This document shows, piece after piece, positions 15,999 through 26,495 of a stretch of DNA of 64,000 nt (position 1 is the stretch's first letter; each line of letters starts with the position of its first letter). The notes below the pieces were generated by a model. It was not told where the DNA came from and searched no databases. It was given only the letters and a program-made list of their open reading frames with translations. The DNA comes from Roseococcus thiosulfatophilus (GTDB lineage Bacteria > Pseudomonadota > Alphaproteobacteria > Acetobacterales > Acetobacteraceae): positions 185,378-249,377 of the forward strand of contig NZ_JAFFQY010000044.1 in assembly GCF_017311575.1 (NCBI RefSeq), written 5' to 3'. The translations under genes were made by a program, and so were the position numbers.

Positions 15999-17357
15999 TC
16001 ACTCCGCCGGGGCCATGCTGGGTCGCATGGGGTCGCGCGGGCCGAGTTCCTCGGGCTCCGGCGCGGTGGGGCGGCGGGCCAGGTGCATCAGCGTGCCGAT
16101 ATAGGCGGCCAGCAGCACCACATAGATCAGCAGGTACATGAGCAGGGAGCCCATGATGGTGGTGGCCGCGACCGGCCCCGCCGCCTCGCCCGTGCGCAGG
16201 ATGCCGGTGACGAGCCAGGGCTGGCGGCCGATTTCCGTCACGTACCAGCCGGCCAGCGTCGCCACCCAGCCCGAGAAGGTCATGCCCACCAGGGCGCGGG
16301 CCAGCCAGGGCGTGACCCCGCGGCGCCACAGCACCCAGGCGCCCCACCAGGAGACCACGAGCATCAGCATGCCGATGCCCACCATCACGCGGAAGGCATA
16401 GAAGACCGGGGCCACGGGCGGGTGTTCGCCGATGAATTCGTTCAGGCCGCGCACCTCGCCCTGCCAGTCATGGGTCAGGATGAAGGAGGCCACGCCCGGG
16501 ATCGCGATTTCCATGCGGTTGGTGCGGTTGGCCTCGTCCGGGATGGCGAAGAGGCGCAGCGCGGCGCCCTGCTCGGTCTCCCAGATGCCCTCCATGGCGG
16601 CGACCTTGGCGGGCTGGTGCTGCAGCGTGTTCAGCCCGTGAAGGTCGCCGGCCAGGATCTGGCAGGGAATCAGCACCGCGCCCATCACCACGCCCGTCCG
16701 CAGCGCCTTGAGCACGCCCGGCGCGCGGTCGCCGCGCAGCCAGCGCCAGGCGGAAAGCCCCGCCACCAGGAAGGCCACCGTCAGCCCCGAGGCCAGCAGC
16801 ATATGCGCCAGGCGATAGGGCATGGAGGGGTTGAAGACGATGGCCCACCAATCCACCGCGTGCACGATGCCGTCGCGGATCTCATGGCCCGCCGGCGTGT
16901 GCATCCAGGAATTCAGCACCAGGATCCAGAAGGCGGAGAGCGTGGTGCCGCCCGCCACCAGCACGGTGGCGAGCGTGTGGATGCGGTTGGAGACGCGCCC
17001 AAAGCCGAACAGCATGATGGCGAGGAAGCTCGCCTCCAGGAAGAAGGCCGTGATGACCTCATAGGCCAGCAGCGGGCCCGCCACATTGCCCACGCGCTCC
17101 ATGAAGCCCGGCCAGTTGGTGCCGAACTGGAAGGACATCACCACGCCCGACACCACGCCCAGCGCGAAGCTGAGGGCAAAGACCTTCACCCAGAACTTGT
17201 AGGCGTCCATCCAGGCCGCATCACCCGTCGCGTTGAAGCGCAGCTTGAAGAACAGCAGCACCCAGCCCAGCGCGATGGTGATGGTGGGGAAGAGGATGTG
17301 GAAGGAGATGTTCGCCGCGAACTGGATGCGGGCGAGGAGGATGGGGTCCAGGTCCAT
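15999..17357 (-). CDS. cydA: Cytochrome bd-type quinol oxidase subunit I (cyanide-insensitive type)
   Basis: A 452-residue haem-bearing subunit. H20 in SFHILFP is the high-spin haem ligand. The GRQPW motif and the region before it are intact. Length is well below the roughly 520 residues of E. coli CydA because the Q-loop is short (the segment after TRAINRTN-like sequence leads quickly to the next helix). This places it with CioA-type oxidases. It is preceded 6 bases upstream by a GbsR-family regulator gene in the same direction and followed by cydB, giving a three-gene regulator-oxidase operon. Confidence 0.96.
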   Translation of the reverse strand: MDLDPILLARIQFAANISFHILFPTITIALGWVLLFFKLRFNATGDAAWMDAYKFWVKVFALSFALGVVSGVVMSFQFGTNWPGFMERVGNVAGPLLAYEVITAFFLEASFLAIMLFGFGRVSNRIHTLATVLVAGGTTLSAFWILVLNSWMHTPAGHEIRDGIVHAVDWWAIVFNPSMPYRLAHMLLASGLTVAFLVAGLSAWRWLRGDRAPGVLKALRTGVVMGAVLIPCQILAGDLHGLNTLQHQPAKVAAMEGIWETEQGAALRLFAIPDEANRTNRMEIAIPGVASFILTHDWQGEVRGLNEFIGEHPPVAPVFYAFRVMVGIGMLMLVVSWWGAWVLWRRGVTPWLARALVGMTFSGWVATLAGWYVTEIGRQPWLVTGILRTGEAAGPVAATTIMGSLLMYLLIYVVLLAAYIGTLMHLARRPTAPEPEELGPRDPMRPSMAPAE

Positions 17358-17363
17358 GGCGGC

Positions 17364-17942
17364 TCAGCCTTCTTGCGCCTTCCGGCGGGGCTTGCGGGTG
17401 ACGATCTCGTGGAAGCGGTCCGTGGCCTCCAGCACGCGGGCCACGCGCCCGCCGAGCTTGAGCAGCGCCACCAGCCGTTCATCCGGCAGCTTCTGCACGT
17501 CATCCATCCAGCCGGTGAGCAGGGAGATGACCTCGTGCAGGCTTTCCATGCGTTTATGCGCGTGTTTCTCGGCGTCGCTGCGGGGCGTCTGCATCAGCGT
17601 GTCGCGCAGCAGGGTCAGCGTGGGGTCCACCTCGCGCTTGCGGCGCTCCTCCGCCAGCGTCCGGACGATGGCCCAGACGTCATCGGGCGTCGTGAAATGC
17701 TCGCGCCGGTCGCCGGGGAGGTGCTGGAGCTTGATGAGGCGCCAGTTCTCCAGCTCCTTCAGCCCCATGGAGACGTTGGAGCGGGAGAAGCCCAAGGATT
17801 GCGCGATCTCATCCGCCGGAAGCGGGCGGTCGGAGAGGAAGAGCAGGGCATAGATCTGCCCCACGGTGCGGTTGATGCCCCACCGCGAGCCCATCTCGCC
17901 GAAATGGAGAACGAAGGCGGCGGTGGAGGGGGGCAGGTCCAT
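17364..17942 (-). CDS. GbsR/MarR-type transcriptional regulator of the cyd operon
   Basis: A 192-residue winged-helix regulator of the GbsR branch. The signature FGEMGSRWGINRTVGQIYALLFL opens the protein, followed by the recognition helix in LGFSRSNVSMGLKELE and a wing ending GDRREHFTTPDD. The start at 17942 gives the standard family N-terminus; upstream in-frame codons give an unrelated tail. It is the first gene of an operon with cydA and cydB, 6 bases before cydA. Two palindromes directly upstream are probable operators, implying autoregulation of the oxidase operon. The signal it senses is unknown. Confidence 0.85.
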   Translation of the reverse strand: MDLPPSTAAFVLHFGEMGSRWGINRTVGQIYALLFLSDRPLPADEIAQSLGFSRSNVSMGLKELENWRLIKLQHLPGDRREHFTTPDDVWAIVRTLAEERRKREVDPTLTLLRDTLMQTPRSDAEKHAHKRMESLHEVISLLTGWMDDVQKLPDERLVALLKLGGRVARVLEATDRFHEIVTRKPRRKAQEG

Positions 17943-17955
17943 GGAGGACGATATG

Positions 17956-17986
17956 TTCAGGAATTTCTGAAATGACAAGCGTGTCA
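17956..17986. promoter_or_regulatory. Two adjacent palindromes upstream of gbsR-cydAB
   Basis: TTCAGGAATTTCTGAA (17956-17971) matches its reverse complement at 14 of 16 positions. TGACAAGCGTGTCA (17973-17986) has perfect TGACA/TGTCA arms. They start 14 bases before the regulator's ATG, in an AT-rich patch that should contain the promoter. They are most simply read as operators of the GbsR-type regulator, perhaps one for each dimer or for two regulators. Confidence 0.5.
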
Positions 17987-18165
17987 GATTGGAATTTTGC
18001 GGTGCGCGCGTCCGGCGCCTTTCGGCCATGAATTGGCCCCGGCCCGGCACCCTTCGGCCAGGGCCCGGCCTTCGTCACCCGGCCCGCGGGGCAGGCGTGT
18101 TCGCGCGGAACCCGCGTCCAGGAGGATCGGCGCAGGGGCCTTGTGCGGGCGAGGCGAAAGGCTGG

Positions 18166-18182
18166 GCCGCCCGGGGCGGCCG
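18166..18182 (-). terminator. Terminator-like hairpin after the alpha/beta hydrolase gene
   Basis: GGCCGCC and GGCGGCC pair perfectly around CGG, 11 bases past the stop of the minus-strand hydrolase gene. On that strand it is followed by CAGCCTTT rather than a full U-run, so it is a weak intrinsic terminator candidate. Confidence 0.4.
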
Positions 18183-18192
18183 CCGGGGCGCG

Positions 18193-19005
18193 CTAGGCCG
18201 CGGGAAGCGACACTTCGGCACTCTCCGCGGGCCGGGCGGCGGCTTCGGCAAGCCTGGCCCGGAACCGGGCCGCGCGGACCCCCTGGTTGCGGAGGAGGCG
18301 CACCAGCTGGACTGGATCCAGTTTTTCGTGACCCAGCAGGAAGCCAAGGACGGGCTTCAGGCCACCCTTGCCCTTGATGTGCCGTGCCACGCCGTGGTCC
18401 GCGTCATTGACCAGGATGATGTGGGTTCGCGGGGTCGCCACAGCCGCCATCCGGCGGGCATGCAGCATGTCGAGCTTCTTCTCGCCCCCGAAGAGGGCGA
18501 TGTAGTCCACATCCGGCGAGGCCCGGTCCAGGGCGTGCTCGATATGGTGCGTCGGAATGGCGTTGCGGAACTCCGCCCATCGGTTGTCCGCCCGCGAGAT
18601 ATGAAGCGGGTGGACGGAAAACTGCGGGGCAAAGGCGATGGCACGAGTGCAGCGGGGAAGTGCCGACGCGAAATACAGGGCACCGAACCCGCCCATGCTG
18701 TTGCCAAGCGTGATCGTTGTCTGGCCGGGTCGGATCAGGCGCGACACCTGATCCACCACACGATCCTGCGTGACGTTGAACCAGCTTCGACGCTTCTCAA
18801 TGACATAAGTGACGGCACGCGGCGTGGCGTCTTCGAGGGATTTGCGGAACTCCTCGACCTGAATGGTCCCGAGACCTTCGCCCACCCCCCCGAACGCCAC
18901 CACATGGAAGGGCCCATCGGAAGGGCTGTGGGTGATCCGCAGATCGTCATCCTCCATGACAACCTGGAGGGTGCCCCGACCCACATTCGTTGCCTTCGCG
19001 CTCAT
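18193..19005 (-). CDS. Alpha/beta-hydrolase-fold protein
   Basis: A 270-residue soluble protein with an alpha/beta hydrolase core. The nucleophile elbow is GNSMGGFGAL with S103, followed by a strand-helix region AIAFAPQFSVHP. A candidate catalytic His lies in NDADHGVARH, with an acidic residue just before it. The C-terminal 60 residues are an Arg/Ala-rich helix. No signal peptide is seen. The substrate is unknown; the protein resembles small esterase/peptidase-like members rather than lipases. It is a single-gene unit between a LuxR solo and the cyd operon, with slightly lower GC than its neighbours. Confidence 0.7.
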   Translation of the reverse strand: MSAKATNVGRGTLQVVMEDDDLRITHSPSDGPFHVVAFGGVGEGLGTIQVEEFRKSLEDATPRAVTYVIEKRRSWFNVTQDRVVDQVSRLIRPGQTTITLGNSMGGFGALYFASALPRCTRAIAFAPQFSVHPLHISRADNRWAEFRNAIPTHHIEHALDRASPDVDYIALFGGEKKLDMLHARRMAAVATPRTHIILVNDADHGVARHIKGKGGLKPVLGFLLGHEKLDPVQLVRLLRNQGVRAARFRARLAEAAARPAESAEVSLPAA

Positions 19006-19111
19006 GCGTTCTGCCCCGATCCCACGCCCGATGCGTCCCTGGAAACGCGGCGGGAGTCAACCAGGGAGTTGCGCGCGGCGCCTGTGGGCGCCCTGAGGGA
19101 CCCCTTCGCCC

Positions 19112-19816
19112 CTACCGGCCGCTGACCCGGCCCGGCAGCCGCACCGCGCCCCGCAGCACCGCCTGCAACAACGCCTGGTCCCGGGTGCGCGCCCCCAGCT
19201 TGGCGCGGGCGGAGCGCAGATGCAGTTCCACGGTCACGGAGGTGACGGACATCCGGTGCGCGATCTCCTTGGTCCGCAGGCCTTCGGCCAGCCACTCCAG
19301 CACCTCCACCTCCCGCGCCGAGAGGGGCGGCGGGGCGGCGAGGCGCATCTGCATCAGGCGCAGGGCCAGGGGCAGCCGCTCGCCCAGCGCGCGCCGCAAC
19401 CGCGCCAGCGCGACCGGCGGCAGGCCGGAGCCGAGATTCCAGGCGAAGCCGGGCTGGCCCGGCAGCACCAGCGAGAAGCCCGAGCGGAAGCCGGCCTCGC
19501 CCGCCTCATGGATCAGGCGCCGCTGCGCGGCGCCAAGGTGGCGCAGCCGTGACAGGTGGGCCGCCCCGGTCGCGACGGAGAGGCCCGGGGTCAGGCAATG
19601 CTCGAAGAAGGGGTCAATGTCCGCATAGCCCTGCGCGCGATAATGCGCCGTCCAGTCCTCGCGCATGCTGGTGAGAATTTCGGGCTTGTCGCCCCGCAAG
19701 TCATAAAGAATGAGACAGTCCAGGCCAAAATTGGCCGCGTAGTTGCTGAAGCGCGTCCAGGCGGTGCCGGCGTCATCCGGGGTCAACACTTCCATCAGGT
19801 GGACGAGGTCAAGCAT
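19112..19816 (-). CDS. LuxR-type regulator with autoinducer-binding domain (solo)
   Basis: A 234-residue protein. The N-terminal domain has the acyl-homoserine-lactone-binding pattern W-x3-Y-x3-Y-x-D-x-DP (WTAHYRAQGYADIDPFFEH). The C-terminal LuxR HTH reads LSAREVEVLEWLAEGLRTKEIA with the recognition helix SVTSVTVELHL. No luxI synthase is present in the window, so it is a LuxR solo here. The Trp normally found about 15 residues further on in AHL receptors appears to be replaced, so the ligand may differ. It is divergent from the VWA protein gene across a gap holding a perfect dyad. Confidence 0.85.
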   Translation of the reverse strand: MLDLVHLMEVLTPDDAGTAWTRFSNYAANFGLDCLILYDLRGDKPEILTSMREDWTAHYRAQGYADIDPFFEHCLTPGLSVATGAAHLSRLRHLGAAQRRLIHEAGEAGFRSGFSLVLPGQPGFAWNLGSGLPPVALARLRRALGERLPLALRLMQMRLAAPPPLSAREVEVLEWLAEGLRTKEIAHRMSVTSVTVELHLRSARAKLGARTRDQALLQAVLRGAVRLPGRVSGR

Positions 19817-19828
19817 CCCTGCACGAGA

Positions 19829-19844
19829 CTATGGTTTTCCATAG
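19829..19844. promoter_or_regulatory. Perfect 16-bp dyad between luxR and the VWA gene
   Basis: CTATGG and CCATAG flank TTTT, 13 bases before the LuxR-type start. A second inverted repeat, CTGATC...GATCAG, follows at about 19853-19877, just ahead of the VWA gene. The first has lux-box size and symmetry, so LuxR autoregulation or control of the VWA gene is plausible. Confidence 0.45.
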
Positions 19845-19901
19845 ATTGTCACCTGATCTTTGGGGTTGTCACGATCAGTGCCCGACCACGGAGCACGTCG
19901 C

Positions 19902-21869
19902 TTGAAACCCCATGCCCTTCTTCTCGGCGCCACGCTGGCGTTCGGTGCCATTTCCCCGGCGATGGCCGAGCGCGTGGGGGTGCTCGTGTTCGACGCCTCC
20001 GGCTCGATGTGGAACCAGGTCGAGGGCAACCGGACCCGCATCGAGGTGGCGCGCGACGTGGTGGGCGAATACTTCACCGGCCGGGATGCGTCGGTGCCGC
20101 TCGCGGTCATCGCCTACGGCCACAACCGGCGGGGCGACTGCCGCGACATCGAGGTGATCGCGCCCATGGGCCGCGCCGCGGGCGCCACGCTGGCGCAACG
20201 GCTGCGCGCGCTGACGCCGCGCGGGATGACGCCGCTGACCGAGAGCCTGCGCCAGGCCCGCGCGCAGATCCCGGCCACGGCGGAGAGCGCCGACATCATC
20301 CTGGTCACCGACGGGCTCGAGACCTGCCAGGGCGACCCCTGCGCCCTGGCGGCCGAATTCGCCGCCGAGGGCATCAACATCCGCGCCCATGTCGTGGGCT
20401 TCGGGCTGAGCCGGACGGAGGTGCAGGCGCTGTCCTGCATCACGGAGCAGACCGGCGGGCGGCTGTTCGAGACCAATTCCGGCGCGGAACTGGCCGAGGC
20501 GCTGCGCGAGGTGAGCGCCGCCGTGGCGCCCCCTCCGCCGCCGCCGCCGGAACGCGAGGCGGCCTTCGACCTCGACGCCAGGGCCGAGGCCGGCTTCACC
20601 TATCGCATCCGCTGGCGGGGGGAGGCGCGCTTCGTGGACTACATGGGCTTCGTGCCGCGCGGCGCGAATGGCGCGCCCTCCAGCCCGAGCTTCACCACCA
20701 TCGGCGGCAGCTCGCAGCGGCCCAACAACCCGGCCAGCCGTCGGGCGCCGGCGCAGCCGGGCGAATATGACCTCATCATCCGCGCCGCGTCCGGCGGCAT
20801 CATCGCCCGCCAGGCGGTGGAGGTGGTGGCGTCCAGCATGGGGTTCGACCCGGTGGGCTCCGTGGCGCCGGGCAGCCAGGTGGCCTTCGTCTATCGCGGG
20901 CCCGACCAGGCCAGTGAGCGAGTGGTGATCGCCCGTCCGGATGATCCGCCGGCCCAATACGGCCCGAGCTGGAGCTTCGCCCTCACCGCCAGGGGGCGGG
21001 CCAGGCTGCGCGTCCCCACCGAGCCGGGCGAGTATGAGGTGCGCTACCTGAATGCCAACCGCACCGAGGTGATGTTCGCGCGCCGCTTCGGCGTGGGCGT
21101 GCCCTTCGAAGATGCCGATGCCACCAATGTGGCGGCCCTCGCCGCGCAGGCCGCCGCCGCGACCAGGGCCGCCCCCGAGCAGGACAACCTGCCCGAGGTG
21201 GAGGCCCGCTTCCGCCTGCCGGAGGGTGTTCCGCCTGGCCCCGTCACCTGGTCGGCCGTGCCGCTCGACCCCGACCTGCCGCCCGAGGCCTGGGCCCCGC
21301 AGGATGCGAGCGTGGTGGGTGAGGGACGCTTCGCCCCCGGCCGCTACCGCGTGACGGCCATCGCCCCCGGCGAGGTGGAGTTCACCGCCGATGTCGAAAT
21401 CCTCCCCGGGCAGGAGAATGTCTTCACGGTGCAAATGGTGCCGGTGCCCGAGGAGGTCCGGCATGAGTCGCCGCTGAACGGCAACTGGCGCCTCTTCATG
21501 ATCCCGCCGCACGGCAATCCGACGCCTTCCATCCCCATGCTGGACATCAGCCTGCGGCGGGAGGGCATGTCCGGCCCCATCACGGGCGGCTTCACCGCGC
21601 TGCCGGCGCTGCTCGGCGCGCAACGCGCGGGCCTGACCGGCCCGTTCACCACCGCGAGGCTGGAGGCGGACGGCCCGTTGCGGCTGACCTTCTGCCCCTG
21701 CGAGGGCGTGCCGGACGAATTCGTCATTTCCATGCGGCCCTATGGCGTGGGCTTCGCCGGGTCCTTCTCGGCGGGAAGGCAGGGCGCGCGGTCCGCCCTC
21801 TGGCCCGCGGACCTCCCGCTGCCGGCGCTGGACCCGCTGCGGGAGGCGCTGCACGGGCCACGCCCCTAG
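19902..21869 (+). CDS. Secreted von Willebrand factor A domain protein
   Basis: A 655-residue exported protein. From the TTG at 19902 a textbook signal peptide results (KPHALLLGATLAFGAISPAMA), and a GGAG lies eight bases before that TTG; this decides the start. The VWA domain spans about residues 24-200 with a complete MIDAS: DASGS (31-35), the Thr in GMTPLTE and the Asp in VTDGLE. A short proline run (about 208-214) leads to two or more beta-rich regions of unknown fold. Such proteins bind ligands through a metal ion in the periplasm or on the surface. It is divergent from the LuxR solo and followed by a papain-like protein. Confidence 0.82.
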   Translation: MKPHALLLGATLAFGAISPAMAERVGVLVFDASGSMWNQVEGNRTRIEVARDVVGEYFTGRDASVPLAVIAYGHNRRGDCRDIEVIAPMGRAAGATLAQRLRALTPRGMTPLTESLRQARAQIPATAESADIILVTDGLETCQGDPCALAAEFAAEGINIRAHVVGFGLSRTEVQALSCITEQTGGRLFETNSGAELAEALREVSAAVAPPPPPPPEREAAFDLDARAEAGFTYRIRWRGEARFVDYMGFVPRGANGAPSSPSFTTIGGSSQRPNNPASRRAPAQPGEYDLIIRAASGGIIARQAVEVVASSMGFDPVGSVAPGSQVAFVYRGPDQASERVVIARPDDPPAQYGPSWSFALTARGRARLRVPTEPGEYEVRYLNANRTEVMFARRFGVGVPFEDADATNVAALAAQAAAATRAAPEQDNLPEVEARFRLPEGVPPGPVTWSAVPLDPDLPPEAWAPQDASVVGEGRFAPGRYRVTAIAPGEVEFTADVEILPGQENVFTVQMVPVPEEVRHESPLNGNWRLFMIPPHGNPTPSIPMLDISLRREGMSGPITGGFTALPALLGAQRAGLTGPFTTARLEADGPLRLTFCPCEGVPDEFVISMRPYGVGFAGSFSAGRQGARSALWPADLPLPALDPLREALHGPRP

Positions 21870-21870
21870 C

Positions 21871-21930
21871 GCCGGATACGTCGAGGTGGATTCACCGAAC
21901 ACGCTGCCTCCGGCCTTCGACAAAGCCTGC
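21871..21930. repeat. Structured intergenic repeat, copy 2
   Basis: It begins one base after the VWA stop. The 31-base core starting at 21874 matches copy 1 at 11765 at 27 of 31 bases. Its arms are GCCGGA (21871-21876) and TCCGGC (21909-21914), different from copy 1 but again complementary. The inner GGTG-GATT-CACC is fully paired, where copy 1 has a G-T pair. A further weak hairpin (GGCCTT/AAAGCC) follows. It lies between the VWA gene and the papain-like gene on the same strand. Confidence 0.55.
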
Positions 21931-21999
21931 CCTGGCGGCGGCGGAACGCCGCGCCCCGCCGACCGCATCCACCACCCGAAAGAGGAGGCAAGCCTGGCC

Positions 22000-22683
22000 A
22001 TGGTTTCCAATCTGCGCGCGCCCGATCTCTATCGCGGCGACATCATCCTCACCTCGATGCGGACCCGGCTGGGGTCGGGCGATTCGTTCCAGTCCGCCCT
22101 GGCCCCCGCGATCGAGAACAACTTCATCAATGTCGCGACCGTGTCGGCCTATTCGCACGCCATCCTGGCCGCCGAGACGGGGCGCGTCATCGAGTTCCGC
22201 AAGACCATGAAGGAGAAGTCCCTCCGCGATGCGCTCACGGATGGGGGGCGGGACCTGCCGGCGGTGGCCCATGTGTTTCGCCGGCGCGGTTCCAACGGCA
22301 AGAACCGGCCACAGGTGCTGATCAATGCCCGGAAGATGGTGCAGGGCTTTCGGCCGGTGGACGTCCACTATGTCGTCTCGGTCTGGATGGGCCTCAACCG
22401 GCTGAACGCGCGGCTGCGCCAGGAGGAGGTGCAGGGCATGGTCGTCTGCAGTTCCTTCTGCGCGGCGGCCTGGGCTTCGGTCGGCCTGCCGCTCAGCCGG
22501 GATGACCCGCACAACATGTCCCCGGGGGACATCGCGCTCTGCGCGGACCCCGCCACCATGAGGTCGGTCGCGAGCGCGCGGGATCTCTGGGCCCTGGCCG
22601 TGACCGCGGCGCGCCAGCGGCCCGGGGCGCGGGACATCACGCTTGATCTCGTGGGCGTCATGGACCCGGCGGAGTACTCCTGA
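22000..22683 (+). CDS. Permuted papain-like (YiiX/NlpC-P60-type) protein
   Basis: A 227-residue protein with the circularly permuted NlpC/P60-like layout: an N-terminal YRGDIILTS strand, a His near the middle of the first half (H53 in AYSHAIL), and a later Cys in VVCSSFC (C150). GDIALC closes the core. In YiiX-type proteins this Cys-His pair forms a papain-like hydrolase or acyl-transfer site acting on peptide or lipid amides. The start at 22000 has GAGGAGG 11 bases upstream. No signal peptide is seen, so cytosolic or non-classically placed. It follows the VWA gene across a gap holding the structured repeat. Confidence 0.75.
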   Translation: MVSNLRAPDLYRGDIILTSMRTRLGSGDSFQSALAPAIENNFINVATVSAYSHAILAAETGRVIEFRKTMKEKSLRDALTDGGRDLPAVAHVFRRRGSNGKNRPQVLINARKMVQGFRPVDVHYVVSVWMGLNRLNARLRQEEVQGMVVCSSFCAAAWASVGLPLSRDDPHNMSPGDIALCADPATMRSVASARDLWALAVTAARQRPGARDITLDLVGVMDPAEYS

Positions 22684-22743
22684 GGCATTGGCCCATGGAG
22701 GGCGATGCGGTCGCGCGGGTCCTCGGCTAGTGTGCGCCCGCCC

Positions 22744-24525
22744 ATGGCCCTGCCTCCGTCCTTCCTCGACGAACTCCGCGCCCGCACCCCCATGCCCTCG
22801 CTGGTGGGGCGCCGGGTGCGGCTGGCCAAGTCGGGGCGGAACTGGAAGGGGCTGTGCCCCTTCCACAATGAGAAATCCCCGTCCTTCTACGTCTATGAGG
22901 ACAGTTTCCATTGCTTCGGCTGCGGCGCGCATGGGGATGCCTTCGCCTTCGTCATGCGCGCCGAGGGGCTGGGCTTCATGGAGGCGGTGGAGCGCCTCTC
23001 GGGCGAGGCTGGGCTCGAGGTCCCCAAATCCACCCCCGAGGCCGCGGCGCGCGAGGCCCGCGCCCGCGACCTGCACGGCGTGCTGGAAGCGGCCGAGGCC
23101 GCCTATCGCCGCCGCCTGCACAGCGCCGAGGGCGCCGAGGGCCTGGCCTATCTGCGAAAGCGCGGCCTGACCGACGAGACGATCGCCCGCTTCGGCCTGG
23201 GCTGGTCGGGCGGCGGGCGCGGGGCGCTGGCGGCGGAATTGCGGGAGCTCGGCATCACGCCCGCGCAACTCATCGAGGCCGGGCTGATGCAGCCGCGCGA
23301 GGAGGGCGGCGCCTCCGACCTCTTCTTCAACCGCGTCATGTTCCCCATCCGCGACCGGCGCGGCCGCACCATCAGCTTCGGCGGCCGCATGCTGGGCGAG
23401 GGCCAGCCCAAATATGTGAACGGGCCGGAGACGACGCTGTTTTCCAAGCGCCGCAACCTCTATGGCCTGGATTTGGCGCGGGAGGGCGTGTTTCGCGGCG
23501 CCACCCTCATCGTGGCCGAGGGCTATATGGACGCGATCGCCCTGCACCAGGCGGGCTTCACGGGGGCGGTGGCCCCGCTCGGCACCGCGCTGACGCCCGA
23601 ACAGCTGGAGGCGCTGTGGCGCGTCAGCCCCGAACCCGTGCTCTGCTTCGACGGCGATGCCGCCGGCAGCCGCGCCGCCGGCCGCGCGGCCGAGGTGGCG
23701 CTGCCCCTGCTGGCGCCCGAGCGCACCCTGCGCTTCGCCACCCTGCCCGCGGGCGATGACCCGGACACGCTGATCCGCAAATCCGGCCCGGGCAGGATGC
23801 AGGGCGTGCTGGATGACGCCCAGCCCCTGGCCGATGCCCTGTTCGGCCTGATCGCCGGGCCGAAACTGCCCGAGGGGCCGGAGGCGCGGGCCGCCATCCG
23901 CAACCGCCTGGCCGCCGCCGCGGCCGCCATTCCGGACAAGGCCTTGGCGGCGGAGTTCCGGGGCGCGCTGTTCAACCGCTTCTTCGCGCAGTCCCGACGC
24001 CCGGGTGCCCGCACGGCCCCCCGCCACCCGCGCCCGGTGCCGGATGCGGCGTCCATCCAGGCGCAGCGGGCGCGGATTATCCTCGCGATATGCCTGCATC
24101 ACCCCGACCTGCTACGCGAGGTTGAGGAGCCGCTTGCCTTGCTGGATCTGCCGGATGGTCCGGCGAAGCAGGTCAGGGATGCCCTGCTGGCCTGGATTCC
24201 CCGGGCCGAACGCCTTGACTCCGTGGAGTTGATCGCCCACCTCGCACAGAGTCCCGTCTCGGCCGCCAGCGCCTGGGTGCTCCGCCCCGCGGGGCTGCCC
24301 ATGGAAGCCCGTTCCGGGGCCCAACCGAAGGAGGCGCTGGACGCCTTCTGGCAGATATTCGGCTTTCTCCGCGGCGAGGCGGAACTGGCAGAGGATGCGC
24401 GGGCGGCGGAGGTCGCCTTCGCGGGGTCGAACGACCCGGCCGCCCAGGCGCGGCTGATCCGCCTCCGCGCCGCGCTGGACGCGCTGCGCCGGGGCGAGGT
24501 CGAGGATGAATTCTCCCCCGCCTGA
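22744..24525 (+). CDS. dnaG: DNA primase
   Basis: A 593-residue primase (E. coli 581) that makes RNA primers for chromosome replication. The N-terminal CHC2 zinc finger has C38, H41, C57 and C60. The TOPRIM catalytic core carries the metal-binding E259 in AEGYMDA and the DGD pair at D303/D305. The C-terminal helicase-binding region follows. The ATG at 22744 matches the family N-terminus (MALPPSFLDEL). rpoD starts 53 bases downstream, the classic macromolecular-synthesis arrangement, here without rpsU. Confidence 0.97.
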   Translation: MALPPSFLDELRARTPMPSLVGRRVRLAKSGRNWKGLCPFHNEKSPSFYVYEDSFHCFGCGAHGDAFAFVMRAEGLGFMEAVERLSGEAGLEVPKSTPEAAAREARARDLHGVLEAAEAAYRRRLHSAEGAEGLAYLRKRGLTDETIARFGLGWSGGGRGALAAELRELGITPAQLIEAGLMQPREEGGASDLFFNRVMFPIRDRRGRTISFGGRMLGEGQPKYVNGPETTLFSKRRNLYGLDLAREGVFRGATLIVAEGYMDAIALHQAGFTGAVAPLGTALTPEQLEALWRVSPEPVLCFDGDAAGSRAAGRAAEVALPLLAPERTLRFATLPAGDDPDTLIRKSGPGRMQGVLDDAQPLADALFGLIAGPKLPEGPEARAAIRNRLAAAAAAIPDKALAAEFRGALFNRFFAQSRRPGARTAPRHPRPVPDAASIQAQRARIILAICLHHPDLLREVEEPLALLDLPDGPAKQVRDALLAWIPRAERLDSVELIAHLAQSPVSAASAWVLRPAGLPMEARSGAQPKEALDAFWQIFGFLRGEAELAEDARAAEVAFAGSNDPAAQARLIRLRAALDALRRGEVEDEFSPA

Positions 24526-24578
24526 GGGCGGTGGCATAGGGTAGGGGGGTTTTTCTCCCCGCAAGCATGGAGTGAGGC

Positions 24579-26486
<1,908 letters not shown>

Positions 26487-26495
26487 CGGCCGGCG

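Noticed and set aside
19875..22010. A 711-codon minus-strand frame opposite the VWA gene
   Set aside because: Antisense shadow of a gene with signal peptide and complete MIDAS motif; low-complexity translation.
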